A stretch of DNA of 64,000 nt from JABDMD01 sp965203475 (GCA_965203475.1 OZ241890.1:1984001-2048000); one strand, 5' to 3'. Shown: positions 40,951 to 50,433, counted from the first letter of the stretch. Made by a program: numbers and translations. The notes: a model not told the origin generated them from the sequence alone.

Positions 40951-41613
40951 ATGTGTGTATGGAAATATATTCAACTTACAATCCTATTCTTTGTTTTTAG
41001 CGTACATCCTTCCTTTGCTTATGACAAAGGCACTTGGTTTACCAGAATTGGGCCGGCACTTATTGAGCCAAATGATAGGAGTAATGATGTAGATGGAATA
41101 CCTAATTCCGGGGTACGCGTTGATAATAATGTCACCTTAGGTTTTACTGTTGGTTACATGATTACATCCACATTTTCAATTGAATTATTGGGCGTTACAC
41201 CGTCAAAACATGATCTCCATGGCGAGGATGTAATAGGTTCGCTCGGAAAAATTGCAGATGTAGATGTATTCCCACCAACTTTATCTTTGCAATATCACTT
41301 TTCTGGTACAGACCGTATTTACCCATATATTGGAGCAGGTATCAATTACACTCATTTTCCTGATGAAAGTGTATCGTCATCACTTGAAAATGCGCTTGGA
41401 GGAAGTACTCGCTTAGATGTCGATGACTCCTGGGGTTTGGCTGCACAAGTGGGTGTCGATTTTTCAATTAATGATGACTGGTTTTTAAACACAGGAATTT
41501 GGTATATCGATCTTGATGCTGATGCCACGCTAACTACAAATGGTGTTGATCGTGATGTTGATATTGAAATTGATCCTTGGGTATTTTTTACTGGTATAGG
41601 CAGAAGATTTTGA
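40951..41613 (+). CDS. ompW: OmpW-family outer membrane beta-barrel protein
   Basis: A 220-residue outer membrane protein with signal peptide (ends FA near residue 24) and an eight-stranded barrel. OmpW features: KGTWFTRIGPALIEP at the mature start, VTLGFTVGYMIT, IEIDPWVFFTGIGRRF at the C-terminus with terminal Phe, and PYIGAGINYTHF. OmpW proteins form small hydrophobic channels and are linked to stress. An AAGGA lies nine bases before the ATG. It sits between the inverted repeat arms at 40583-40715 and 42330-42475. Confidence 0.88.
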   Translation: MCVWKYIQLTILFFVFSVHPSFAYDKGTWFTRIGPALIEPNDRSNDVDGIPNSGVRVDNNVTLGFTVGYMITSTFSIELLGVTPSKHDLHGEDVIGSLGKIADVDVFPPTLSLQYHFSGTDRIYPYIGAGINYTHFPDESVSSSLENALGGSTRLDVDDSWGLAAQVGVDFSINDDWFLNTGIWYIDLDADATLTTNGVDRDVDIEIDPWVFFTGIGRRF

Positions 41614-41643
41614 GCTGATACGAAATAATATCAATTATTATTG

Positions 41644-41673
41644 AATGTCCGCTTTGGGTCGTTAGTAGATATT
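41644..41673. repeat. Short palindromic (REP-like) repeat, copy 2
   Basis: Second copy, beginning AATGTCCGCT and ending AGTAGATATT, 30 bases after the OmpW-like gene stop. The following gap up to the hemoglobin gene (41674-41838) shows no other feature. Confidence 0.75.
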
Positions 41674-41838
41674 TTAGTTTTATAAATTATTGATTCTGAA
41701 ACGCCGTCTCCCTAGTCATGTTTTCTTTTAATCAATTGTAAACAATAATAATTTTTACTATTTACTGATCTAGCACTGTTAATTATTATACATCTCCGAT
41801 ATATTCTATAGATAATACCAACCAGCAGAACTATTATT

Positions 41839-42207
41839 ATGGATTCAACTTTATATGAACAAATTGGCGGTAAAGAAACTGTCGAAAAAGCAACACATAT
41901 TTTATATGCAAATATATTACGCGATGACCGTATTAACAACTTTTTTGAAAGCGTAGATATTGAAAAGCAAAAACGCAAAATGAATGCATTTTTGACTTAC
42001 ATATTTGGCGGTCCATCTCTATATCTTGGCAAAGATATGCGTCGTGCACATAAAAATGCGGTTAAAAACGGTCTAGATGATGAACATGTTGATGCAATGA
42101 TGGAATGTGTTCATACAACGCTTCAAGAATTAAATATTAGTAAAGACAATACAATCAAAATTGTCAATGTAATTGAAAAACACCGTGGTGATGTTCTTAA
42201 TAAATAA
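41839..42207 (+). CDS. Group 1 truncated hemoglobin
   Basis: A 122-residue truncated globin. The group 1 pattern is clear: SLYEQIGG-type LYEQIGGKETVEKA at the N-terminus, FFESVDIEKQKRKMNAFLTYIFGGP, and the proximal His in RRAHKNAVKNGLDDEHVDAMM. Group 1 members bind O2 or NO. It has its own upstream region (no operon partner). Located between the two repeat arms together with the OmpW-like gene. Confidence 0.92.
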   Translation: MDSTLYEQIGGKETVEKATHILYANILRDDRINNFFESVDIEKQKRKMNAFLTYIFGGPSLYLGKDMRRAHKNAVKNGLDDEHVDAMMECVHTTLQELNISKDNTIKIVNVIEKHRGDVLNK

Positions 42208-42236
42208 TACTTAATATAATTTATTAAGATTGAAAT

Positions 42237-42266
42237 TATGTCTACTTTGAGTCGTTGTCGGTCATT
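42237..42266. repeat. Short palindromic (REP-like) repeat, copy 3
   Basis: Third copy, beginning TATGTCTACT and ending TCGGTCATT, 30 bases downstream of the hemoglobin stop. It differs from the other two by several substitutions, consistent with an old, decayed element. Confidence 0.7.
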
Positions 42267-42329
42267 TTAAAAGAAAAGACTAATTTGCTCGAATCGGCAG
42301 AAAATTGCTCCTGCATTTTCTACACTTCC

Positions 42330-42475
42330 CACTTCCATGTAAGTCGTCCATGATTCGATTCATATTCGCACGACCGCTCCCGACTTCCAGGGCAACTCAA
42401 ATTCTACATTCTGATACTTAGTTTCATTAAATGCGAGACCACTCGTGACACTTGCACATCCCTGCACATCGTCCT
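42330..42475 (-). repeat. Dispersed repeat, right arm (inverted to 40583-40715)
   Basis: Inverted partner of the left arm. The complement of 42378-42435 equals 40615-40672 over 58 bases, and similarity continues on both sides. It ends just before the stop of the aldo/keto reductase gene. The sequence between hemoglobin copy 3 and this arm is otherwise unremarkable. Confidence 0.9.
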
Positions 42476-42479
42476 TGTA

Positions 42480-43508
42480 TTAAGGGCTCGGGTTTGGCTG
42501 TTGTTGATGAATGTTCTCAATCTCTTGTAACACTTCATCACTTAATTTCACATCAATACTTTCAATATTTTCCTGCAACTGCTCCATGGTAGTAGCACCG
42601 ATAATGTTAGAAGTTAAAAAAGATCTTAAATTGATAAAAGCCAAGGCCATTTGCGTAGGCGAAAGATTATGGGTTTTGGCTAGTTTCACATAGGCTTGTG
42701 TTGCCGTTTCCGCTTCATTATTAGTATAGCGATCAAATCGATCAAACAAGGTTAACCGTGCATTAGCAGGTCTTTTGCCACCTAAGTACTTCCCCGTCAG
42801 TACTCCAAACCCCAATGGAGAATAAGCAAGCAAACCAATGTTTTCACGATGCGATACTTCGGCTAAGCCAATTTCATAGGTACGGTTTAATAAGCTGTAC
42901 GGATTTTGCACAGATACAACATGCGGCCAATTATTTTGTGTAGCAAGTTTTTGATATTGCATTACACCCCAGGGCGTTTCATTACTGATCCCTATTGTTC
43001 GAATTTTTCCTTGCTCAACCAATTGAGCCAAACACTCATAGGCGTCTTTTATTTGTGCCGAATCTTGTTCATGTTGATACCCCAGCCTGCCAAAATAATT
43101 CGTATTTCTTGCCGGCCAATGTACTTGATATAAATCAATGCAGTCAATTTGTAAGCGTTTTAAACTTTCTTCAAGTGCCGCTTGGATATGTTCCGGAGTA
43201 AGTTTGGGACCATCACGTAAATACGGCATCATGCCAGGGCCCGATACTTTCGAGGCAAGAATTACCTCATTACGTTTTCCAGACTTGCGTAACCAAGTGC
43301 CAATATAGCTTTCGGTTAAGCCTTGTGTTTCCTCTTTAGGAGGCACGGGATACATTTCAGCAGCATCAATAAAATTAACACCTTTCGATAAGGCATAGTC
43401 GAGTTGTTGATGAGCATCCTTTTCGATGTTTTGTTCACCAAAAGTCATGGTGCCTAAACAAATTTTGCTTACCTTAATTCCAGAATTTCCAAGCTCGCAA
43501 TATTCCAT
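42480..43508 (-). CDS. Aldo/keto reductase (Tas/YajO-like)
   Basis: A 342-residue NADPH-dependent oxidoreductase. The AKR pattern is clear: VSKICLGTMTFGEQ, FIDAAEMYPVPP with catalytic Asp and Tyr, KVSGPG with the Lys, DLYQVHWPARNTNYFGR and IRTIGISNETPWGV. The protein resembles Tas. It lies 8 bases after the FIST gene in the same direction, so they are probably co-transcribed. Substrate unknown. Confidence 0.93.
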   Translation of the reverse strand: MEYCELGNSGIKVSKICLGTMTFGEQNIEKDAHQQLDYALSKGVNFIDAAEMYPVPPKEETQGLTESYIGTWLRKSGKRNEVILASKVSGPGMMPYLRDGPKLTPEHIQAALEESLKRLQIDCIDLYQVHWPARNTNYFGRLGYQHEQDSAQIKDAYECLAQLVEQGKIRTIGISNETPWGVMQYQKLATQNNWPHVVSVQNPYSLLNRTYEIGLAEVSHRENIGLLAYSPLGFGVLTGKYLGGKRPANARLTLFDRFDRYTNNEAETATQAYVKLAKTHNLSPTQMALAFINLRSFLTSNIIGATTMEQLQENIESIDVKLSDEVLQEIENIHQQQPNPSP

Positions 43509-43516
43509 AACACAAC

Positions 43517-44638
43517 CTACATAAATAAAGTAAGCACACCAGTGTAGCCATACAGACGATTGTGAAATATTTCGCCGTTTGCAAAAAATCCTACCAAAGG
43601 GAAATCACCCAACTCTTCTTGAATCATTTTTAGTTCTTCCGAATTTTCTCCAAACTGATAACGTCCTCGCCCTAAACACGTGTAATATACACCGCCTCTG
43701 GGTGGATTCTTCATGCGTGATTTCAGCATGCTTAGCATACGCAACATATCTTCACGTGCACTGTTACCATCGCGCCGGCAAAACATAAACTTACTGCCTT
43801 CATAAATGTAATCACCAACCGCGATTATTTTTTCATTTTCATCATAGCCAATGATATTTCGAACTAAATAATCGCCAGTATCAGAAAACGCGATAGGCAG
43901 TCCTGCAAAGATGTACCCGGAAATTTTATGTAAATCTTTTGCTAATACTTCACCGATATCTTCACGTAATACATCCAGTGCGGGTCGATGATCTAGCTCA
44001 ATTAATAAATTTCGATCGGCACTGGTAATAACATGTTTTATATCTAACGGTGTGCAGCCTTGCGTATGACCAACAATAGTTTCCACCTCAGGCGAAAAAA
44101 ATATTCCTGACACACTGCCACTCATCAAGTCGCTTGCAATTTGATGGTTTTGAAAATTGGATGAAGTAAGTCCTCCTACTAAATAGGCAGACGGAACAGT
44201 TTCCGAAATTTTTTCAATAATGTTTGGGGTTGCAGGATTACTCGGATCACCATGTATAATTCCTACATGTGGCAATTCTTCTTTACAGTAACTGGAAACT
44301 TGTTCCAGCAATAGTTCTTCATCAGCATTATTTTGTCCTACCATGACAAACTTATCTTTATCGATGTCCGCCAACATTATGACAAGTGCCGCTTCGTCAT
44401 AATATTCTTCGCCTGTTGCACACAAGGCCATCCCGATGGTTCCTACCCAATGTGTAATGCCAGTATCTTGTTTTAATCTGCCTAAAATATTTTCCAAGTC
44501 ATCATGCAATGAATCATGCGCATAAATAAACCCAAGTTGGTATTTACCGCGCACATCTCCCAGCTGTCGCAAACATTCCGTGGTTAACTCGCGTGAATTT
44601 AAGCCTGTAGCGGTTGCGAGTTGGAAATTATCGGTCAT
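43517..44638 (-). CDS. FIST domain sensory protein
   Basis: A 373-residue soluble protein with FIST_N and FIST_C domains, a fold proposed to sense small molecules such as amino acids. Visible: QLGFIYAHDSLHDDLENILGRL, THWVGTIGMALCATGEEYYDEAALVIML, GIIHGDPSN, the FIST_C segment SAREDMLRMLSMLKSRMKNPPRGGVYYTCLGRGRYQFGENSEEL and the ending PLVGFFANGEIFHNRLYGYTGVLTLF. Some FIST proteins sit next to chemotaxis or heme genes, but here only the reductase follows. Function inferred from the domain alone. Confidence 0.9.
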   Translation of the reverse strand: MTDNFQLATATGLNSRELTTECLRQLGDVRGKYQLGFIYAHDSLHDDLENILGRLKQDTGITHWVGTIGMALCATGEEYYDEAALVIMLADIDKDKFVMVGQNNADEELLLEQVSSYCKEELPHVGIIHGDPSNPATPNIIEKISETVPSAYLVGGLTSSNFQNHQIASDLMSGSVSGIFFSPEVETIVGHTQGCTPLDIKHVITSADRNLLIELDHRPALDVLREDIGEVLAKDLHKISGYIFAGLPIAFSDTGDYLVRNIIGYDENEKIIAVGDYIYEGSKFMFCRRDGNSAREDMLRMLSMLKSRMKNPPRGGVYYTCLGRGRYQFGENSEELKMIQEELGDFPLVGFFANGEIFHNRLYGYTGVLTLFM

Positions 44639-45008
44639 AAAAATTAGAGAAACATTCGTGTATATTTATAAAATTTGTAGTCCCAGCCCTAAAAGAAACG
44701 GTTACGACAACAATTAGATAATAAGATGACATCAAAACACAGCCCTTTGGAATAATTATAACTTCGGGTTGGCGCTTTAACTTTACCGTTTTCTATTCAT
44801 AAAACGAAATTTTCCAAGTTTAGTGTGTTCTGAAAATCTCTATAACTCTATATATATGTTGCGATTAGGGCTAAGGCTTCATAATGCGTGTTAAAATACT
44901 CAACTAACAGCATGTTTCTCGATAGCCTGCTGGTCAGCCTGTTTTAATGTATTGCGTTTATGGTGTTTCGCCGATTATTACGGTTTTGAATGCATTTAGG
45001 AGTATCGA
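44639..45008. other. Gene-free gap between FIST gene and SulP gene
   Basis: A 370-base AT-rich region with divergent promoters presumed for both neighbours. An AGGAG lies six bases before the TTG start of the SulP gene. I see no further gene, repeat or terminator. Confidence 0.4.
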
Positions 45009-46799
45009 TTGATCACAGCAAAACAATACACTCGAGAATTCTTCAGTCGATTTGTTCCATACCTTAATTGGTTCGGTGAATTAAAAAATCCAGATACGCT
45101 GTGGAAAGATTTTGTTGCGGGCTTGACCGTCGCCTTAGTACTTATTCCACAATCGATGGCCTATGCACAACTTGCAGGCTTACCCGCTTACTACGGTTTG
45201 TATGCCTCATTTTTACCGGTAATTGTGGCATCACTATTTGGTTCATCACGACAATTACAAACCGGTCCCGTAGCCGTAGTTTCATTAATGACGGCTGCGG
45301 CTTTAGAGCCTTTAGCCTCCGCAAATCCTGAAGGTTATTTAGTTTATGCCGCGGTCTTAGCCATCATTGTTGGTTTATTTCAGATGTCGCTGGGCTTATT
45401 ACGCCTAGGCGTACTCGTTGAATTTTTATCACACCCCGTAATTATTGGGTTTACGAATGCCGCTGCCATCATTATTGGCGCATCACAATTATCAAAAATG
45501 TTTGGAGTAACTGCAGAAACCGGAAGTCAGTTTTATATCACGATATGGAATGTACTGGTGGAAGCTTCACAACATACTCACTTCCCAACTTTAGTCATGG
45601 GCATTATCGCTCTGGCCATAATTTTTGGGTTAAAAAAGTACGCGCCCAAAGTCCCAGGAGTACTCACGGCAGTGATCATTACCAGCTTTATTTCTTTTTT
45701 CATAGGGTTTGAAAATATGGGCGGCAAAGTGGTTGGCATAGTGCCCGCAGGTTTACCGAAACTTGGTATCCCTCAAGTTGATATGTCGGTAGCCATTGAT
45801 TTAATTGGTAAAGCTATTGTGATTGCTGTTGTGGGTTACATGGAAGCCATCTCTATTGCCAAAGCCATTGCAGTACAAACCCGACAACGAATTGATGCGA
45901 ATCAAGGTTTAGTGGGACAAGGGCTAGCGAATATTGCTTCAGGAATTTCTGGGGCGTATCCCGTTGCCGGTTCATTTTCACGTTCAGCAGTAAATATGTC
46001 TGCCGGGGCCATTACCGGCTTTGCTGCCATCATTACCGGCTTAATTGTTGCAGGATCTTTGATTCTTTTGTACTTCAACCAATACTTATATCACTTACCT
46101 CAAGCCACATTAGCTGCCATTATAATTTCGGCGGTTATTAACTTAATTCGCATTAAACAAATTAAATATGCGTTTCGTGTACATCCACATGATGGGTTTA
46201 TTGCCATCCTTACATTTATTTTAACCTTAATCCTTGCGCCACATTTAGAACAAAGTATTTTTGTCGGCGTGGTGTTATCACTTGGTTTGTTCATGTATCG
46301 AAATATGCACCCTCATATATCAGTCCTATCCCGAAATGCCGATGGCAATTTAAGAGATGCACAAGCCAACATTCTCAAAACCTGTCCAAAAATTTCAGTA
46401 TTGCGTTTTGAAGGGCCTTTGTTTTTTGCCAGTGCGATGTATTTTGAAGCCAAAGTATTAGAACGCGTAGCCGCTAAACCAGATTTAAAATTTATTATTA
46501 TTGATGCCGAAGCAATTACGGATATTGATGCAACCGGCGAAGATATGTTGCACCAATTGTCCCGTCGCTTAGTAGCGCTTGACATTGAGTTAGTTTTTGC
46601 GCGCACGAAGCGCCAAGTAATGGATGTGTTTGTACGTACTAATTTTGCAGGACCTGATTGGTTAGATCATTTTTATCGTTATGACGAGCGCGCAATAGAG
46701 TTTGCTTGGGAAAACATACATGATTGTCAAGAAGAAATTTGCCCCTTGTCAAAAGAGCATGATTGCCCCGCAAGACGCTTGCATCAAAAATCTAAATAG
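45009..46799 (+). CDS. SulP-family anion transporter with STAS domain
   Basis: A 596-residue transporter. Many membrane segments follow the SulP consensus LVLIPQSMAYAQLAGLPAYYGLYASFLP and GPVAVVSLMTAAAL (N-terminal half). The C-terminal cytoplasmic STAS domain (~450-560) is marked by VLRFEGPLFFASAMYFEAKV and FIIIDAEAITDIDATGEDML. Start is TTG at 45009 with a good AGGAG. The substrate could be sulfate or bicarbonate; the tail CPLSKEHDCPARRLHQ has paired Cys residues. Confidence 0.93.
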   Translation: MITAKQYTREFFSRFVPYLNWFGELKNPDTLWKDFVAGLTVALVLIPQSMAYAQLAGLPAYYGLYASFLPVIVASLFGSSRQLQTGPVAVVSLMTAAALEPLASANPEGYLVYAAVLAIIVGLFQMSLGLLRLGVLVEFLSHPVIIGFTNAAAIIIGASQLSKMFGVTAETGSQFYITIWNVLVEASQHTHFPTLVMGIIALAIIFGLKKYAPKVPGVLTAVIITSFISFFIGFENMGGKVVGIVPAGLPKLGIPQVDMSVAIDLIGKAIVIAVVGYMEAISIAKAIAVQTRQRIDANQGLVGQGLANIASGISGAYPVAGSFSRSAVNMSAGAITGFAAIITGLIVAGSLILLYFNQYLYHLPQATLAAIIISAVINLIRIKQIKYAFRVHPHDGFIAILTFILTLILAPHLEQSIFVGVVLSLGLFMYRNMHPHISVLSRNADGNLRDAQANILKTCPKISVLRFEGPLFFASAMYFEAKVLERVAAKPDLKFIIIDAEAITDIDATGEDMLHQLSRRLVALDIELVFARTKRQVMDVFVRTNFAGPDWLDHFYRYDERAIEFAWENIHDCQEEICPLSKEHDCPARRLHQKSK

Positions 46800-46808
46800 A
46801 TGCATCTC

Positions 46809-47480
46809 TTAACTAACTTTTCTATACACTCGATCAAATACAGTATGTCCTAGCTTCATACCACGTCTTTCAAATTTTGTTTGTGGGCGTTGTTTAATGA
46901 TGTCAGAAATTTGTATCTCTTCAAATAAATTTAAATTTTTAATTGCTTCTTGTATGTGCTCTGCATAGGGTTGCCAATCGGTTGCAATGTGTAACTCGCC
47001 ATTATTGTTTATCTTATCAAACACCAGTTGTAAAAATTTTTGCTGAATTAATCTTCGTTTATGATGGCGTTTTTTAGGCCATGGATCAGGAAACCAAATT
47101 AAAATCGAAGCTAGACTTGTTGAAGCGATATTATTTTTTAACACTTCAACTGCGTCATGATTAATTACTCGAATATTATTTAACTTGGCATCGTTTATTT
47201 TTCTAAGCATAGAGCCAATACCAGGCCTATACACTTCGACACCAATAAAATTTAGCTGCGGATGTTGTTCAGCAGTATTAATTAAGGCTTCACCATTGCC
47301 AAACCCAATATCTAAAACAACAGGATGTTTATTTGTGAATAATTCTTGGTAGTTAACGATATCTTGCTTAACATCAACTCCATACACGGGCCAATAATGT
47401 TTAATGGCGGCCTGTTGGCCTTTTGTGAATCGTCCTTCTCGGCGGACAAAACTTCGAATTACAGAGTTCGTGTTTTGCAA
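46809..47480 (-). CDS. trmB: tRNA (guanine-N7-)-methyltransferase TrmB
   Basis: A 223-residue methyltransferase that makes m7G46 in tRNA. S-adenosylmethionine site VVLDIGFGNGEALINTAEQHP, then FIGVEVYRPGIGSMLRKI and the signature IWFPDPWPKKRHHKRRLIQQKFL, followed by ATDWQPYAEH. The ending GMKLGHTVFDRVYRK is typical. Downstream of thiG by 13 bases, an arrangement common in gammaproteobacteria (thiS-thiG-trmB). Confidence 0.97.
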   Translation of the reverse strand: MQNTNSVIRSFVRREGRFTKGQQAAIKHYWPVYGVDVKQDIVNYQELFTNKHPVVLDIGFGNGEALINTAEQHPQLNFIGVEVYRPGIGSMLRKINDAKLNNIRVINHDAVEVLKNNIASTSLASILIWFPDPWPKKRHHKRRLIQQKFLQLVFDKINNNGELHIATDWQPYAEHIQEAIKNLNLFEEIQISDIIKQRPQTKFERRGMKLGHTVFDRVYRKVS

Positions 47481-47493
47481 CTAAATATGGAAA

Positions 47494-48312
47494 TTACAAA
47501 AAACTGCCGTCAATTGGAGATGAAGCAGAAGCATAACGACGTTTTGGCATACGCCCCGCTAAATAGGCTTCGTGTCCTGCAACTACCGCTTTTTTCATAG
47601 CGGAAGCCATCAACACAGGATCTTTTGCTTCCGCAATCGCTGTATTCATCAATACGCCATCGCATCCTAATTCCATCGCAACGGATGCATCAGAAGCCGT
47701 ACCGACTCCAGCATCTACTAAAATTGGAATCTTGGCATTTTCAACAATGGTACGAATGTTATATGGATTTCGTATACCCAAGCCTGAACCAATAGGCGCT
47801 GCCAATGGCATTACAGCAACACATCCCATTTGTTCTAATTCTTTAGCCACAATAGGATCGTCACTGGTATACACCATTACGTCAAAACCATCTTTAATTA
47901 ATATTTCAGCTGCTTTCATGGTTTCGACTATATTGGGGTAAAGCGTTTTTTGATCTCCCAGCACTTCCAACTTAGTAAGCGTATGTCCGTCTAATAATTC
48001 ACGCGCTAATTTGCAGGTGCGTATTGCATCTTCAGCGCTATAACAACCTGCTGTGTTTGGCAAAATGGTGAATTCCTCCGGTGGTATAACCTTCAGCAGA
48101 TTTGGCTGATCTTTTGCTTGACCAATATTGGTTCTTCGAATGGCGACAGTTACCACTTCTGCTCCACTGGCGACAATCGCAGCTCGTGTTTGTTGTAGGT
48201 CTTTATATTTACCAGTACCAACTAATAATCTCGATTGATAGGACTTGCCAGCAATTACTAATTGCATTCTATTTAATGAATTTTCAGAAGCTGGAATCAC
48301 GCTTACTGTCAT
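47494..48312 (-). CDS. thiG: Thiazole synthase ThiG
   Basis: A 272-residue TIM-barrel enzyme assembling the thiazole phosphate of thiamine. Conserved: SRLLVGTGKYKD, VVTVAIRR, LPNTAGCYSAEDAIRTCKLARE, KLEVLGDQKTLYPN (Lys forming the Schiff base), DDPIVAKELEQMGCVAVMPLAAPIGSGLGI, VPVDAGVGTASDA-type VDAGVGTASDASVAMELGCDGVLMNTAIA. It should work with ThiS and ThiO nearby. Unusually, ThiS is not adjacent but separated by an opposite-strand membrane gene. Confidence 0.97.
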   Translation of the reverse strand: MTVSVIPASENSLNRMQLVIAGKSYQSRLLVGTGKYKDLQQTRAAIVASGAEVVTVAIRRTNIGQAKDQPNLLKVIPPEEFTILPNTAGCYSAEDAIRTCKLARELLDGHTLTKLEVLGDQKTLYPNIVETMKAAEILIKDGFDVMVYTSDDPIVAKELEQMGCVAVMPLAAPIGSGLGIRNPYNIRTIVENAKIPILVDAGVGTASDASVAMELGCDGVLMNTAIAEAKDPVLMASAMKKAVVAGHEAYLAGRMPKRRYASASSPIDGSFL

Positions 48313-48368
48313 GCTATTACAAATATGTTAATTTTCGTTATCTGAAACACTATTCATTATATTCTCTA

Positions 48369-49031
48369 ATGCGTAACAATTGGATATCTAATTTCGTAAA
48401 TTTGTTGGTTTTATTTTTACTTCCTTTTTATATCGCATTTCATGCATTGATCCTCCCTGTCGAAGTAAGTGTTGCTGGAATCACAGATTCTGGATTCGTT
48501 TCAATAGTTACTTTGTCATTCATTGCCAGCGCTTTTATAGTGATACTAACACTTGTATTTAATACACATCTTACAACTTCTAAGATAACAGCATGTGCAG
48601 GAGCTTATAGTGTATTGATATATTTTATGCGAGAGGCTGATTTCCATCGTCTGTTTACAATTGAACATGTGACTCGAGGAAAATTTTACTTAATGGAAAC
48701 TGTGCCTTTTTGGCAAAAATTAATTGCCGCCATAGTTTTTATTGTCTTTGCGGTGGCAATTTTATTTTTACTTATAAAATATTCTCGATTAGCTTGGGTT
48801 AGTTTTAAAAAATTTAACCCTTGGTCGGTTGCGCTATTTTTTTGGTTTTTTGTTCTTTCTATTTCACAGCTATGTGACCGAACAGATTTAAATAAAACTC
48901 ACTTAGGTAGAATAATTGAGGAATGTTGTGAGTGCTGGGCCGCAATATTTATGTTTTTATTTATTATTCAAATGGTTCCACAGCTAAATTTACGTGAGAA
49001 TATAAAAAGGAATTTTATTCTAAATAATTAA
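48369..49031 (+). CDS. Hypothetical multi-pass membrane protein (220 aa)
   Basis: I do not recognise this family. From the ATG at 48369 (the frame extends upstream into thiG without a good start) the protein is 220 residues with about five hydrophobic segments: NFVNLLVLFLLPFYIAFHALI, IVTLSFIASAFIVILTLVF, LIAAIVFIVFAVAILFLLI, SVALFFWFFVLSISQL and CWAAIFMFLFIIQMVP. A conserved-looking polar loop READFHRLFTIEHVTRGKFY and RTDLNKTHLGRIIEECCECW lie between segments; several Cys occur before the last one. Inserted in inverted orientation between thiG and thiS. Confidence 0.7.
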   Translation: MRNNWISNFVNLLVLFLLPFYIAFHALILPVEVSVAGITDSGFVSIVTLSFIASAFIVILTLVFNTHLTTSKITACAGAYSVLIYFMREADFHRLFTIEHVTRGKFYLMETVPFWQKLIAAIVFIVFAVAILFLLIKYSRLAWVSFKKFNPWSVALFFWFFVLSISQLCDRTDLNKTHLGRIIEECCECWAAIFMFLFIIQMVPQLNLRENIKRNFILNN

Positions 49032-49043
49032 TTTTAATTAAAT

Positions 49044-49244
49044 CTACCCACCGCCGATAGCATGAATGATTTCCACACGATCTCCTGCAAATAGTTGCCG
49101 TTCAGACAAACGACTGCGTGGAATAATTTCCTGATTAATTTCTACTGCAAGTTTTTGCTCAGCGACTCCAAGCTGTTGCAACAATTGTTGCACATTAAGA
49201 CCTGTAGCGATGGTTTTAGATTCGCCATTAACCAGTATTTGCAT
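49044..49244 (-). CDS. thiS: Sulfur carrier protein ThiS
   Basis: A 66-residue ubiquitin-like sulfur carrier for thiazole synthesis. It ends in the diagnostic GG at the C-terminus (EIIHAIGGG) and has the family pattern MQILVNGESKTIATGLNVQQLLQQLGVAEQKLAVEINQEIIPRS. The start codon is an ATG at 49244. It is 800 bases upstream of thiG in the same direction, with an opposite-strand gene between, so read-through would be antisense to that gene. Confidence 0.95.
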   Translation of the reverse strand: MQILVNGESKTIATGLNVQQLLQQLGVAEQKLAVEINQEIIPRSRLSERQLFAGDRVEIIHAIGGG

Positions 49245-49335
49245 ATCAAGTCGATTTCGATGCCTGTAAAAATGTAATAATACTCGTTCGATTGCTTAGT
49301 TGATATAAAACAAATTTTTCTACCTCGATAAAAAT

Positions 49336-50433
49336 ATGATCTCAACCACTCCTTCAAGCTTTGATGTCATTGTAGTCGGTGGCGGCATTATTGGCATGCT
49401 TACGGCCCGAAACCTGCAACTTCAAGGCATGAAGGTGGCCATCATGGAAAAAGGTGAACTTGGAAATGAAGCAAGTTGGGCGGCCGCAGGCATATTATCT
49501 CCATTAAATCCATGGAAATTAAATTCGACATCCCAAGCTCTGGTATCCGAAGGACAACAAATGTTTCCACGATTGGCAAATGAATTACATCAAGAAACGA
49601 ATATTGATTCGGAGTTTTATGTATCAGGAATGCTGGTGTTGGAGACACAAGAAAAGGATTCGGCACTCGTTTGGGCAAAAAAAAATAATACAGAAATAAA
49701 ATATGTTGCGGATGAAAAACTTTATGCCCTTGAACCCGGTTTATCATGCTATTACCAAGATGCTTTATATTTTCCAAAGGTTGGACAAATACGTTCGCCA
49801 AAACTGATGCAGGCATTAAAAGCCTCGCTACAATATCATCAAGTGAAAATTTATGAACATACATTGGTTAAAAAATTAGCCATTGCATCCGATAAAATTC
49901 AAGAAGTCATAGCGGAGGACTTATCTTTATACGCAGATCGAGTAGTATTGTGTAATGGCGCGTGGGCCGCAAACTTGTTACCTACATTTAGCCAAACAGC
50001 AATGGATATTGAGCCGGTACGAGGGCAAATGTTGCTATACAAACCCAATGAAAAATTAATCTCTCGAATGATTTTAAAAGAACATTCCTATCTAGTACCA
50101 AGACAAGATGGACATATTTTATGTGGTAGCACCATGGAGCATGTTGGATTTAACAATCAAACAACAACACAAGCCGCAAAATATTTACATGATTTTGCCT
50201 GCGAACTCATTCCTGAGCTTCACCAAAATTCACCTTTAAAACAATGGTCAGGTTTGAGGCCCGGTACCCAACAACATTCTCCGTATGTTTGTGAACATCC
50301 TGAAATTTCAGGCCTGTATCTAAATACTGGGCATTTTCGTTATGGTATCGTGATGAGTATCGCTTCTGCTCGGATAATGTCTGATCTTGTTGTTACGCAT
50401 ATAACTTCGTCACAGACGCCTGAATTTGCCTAA
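49336..50433 (+). CDS. thiO: Glycine oxidase ThiO
   Basis: A 365-residue FAD-dependent amine oxidase giving the dehydroglycine used by ThiG. FAD site DVIVVGGGIIGMLTARNLQLQGMKVAIMEKGELGNEASWAAAGILSP, then GAWAANLL, DIEPVRGQMLLY, and the C-terminal GLYLNTGHFRYGIVMSIASARIMSDLV. The gene is divergent from thiS with 91 bases between. No TPP riboswitch was seen upstream. Confidence 0.93.
   Translation: MISTTPSSFDVIVVGGGIIGMLTARNLQLQGMKVAIMEKGELGNEASWAAAGILSPLNPWKLNSTSQALVSEGQQMFPRLANELHQETNIDSEFYVSGMLVLETQEKDSALVWAKKNNTEIKYVADEKLYALEPGLSCYYQDALYFPKVGQIRSPKLMQALKASLQYHQVKIYEHTLVKKLAIASDKIQEVIAEDLSLYADRVVLCNGAWAANLLPTFSQTAMDIEPVRGQMLLYKPNEKLISRMILKEHSYLVPRQDGHILCGSTMEHVGFNNQTTTQAAKYLHDFACELIPELHQNSPLKQWSGLRPGTQQHSPYVCEHPEISGLYLNTGHFRYGIVMSIASARIMSDLVVTHITSSQTPEFA

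Noticed and set aside
48102..48368. Upstream extension of the membrane protein into thiG
   Set aside because: The extension is antisense to thiG and has no good start; the ATG at 48369 gives a normal membrane-protein N-terminus.
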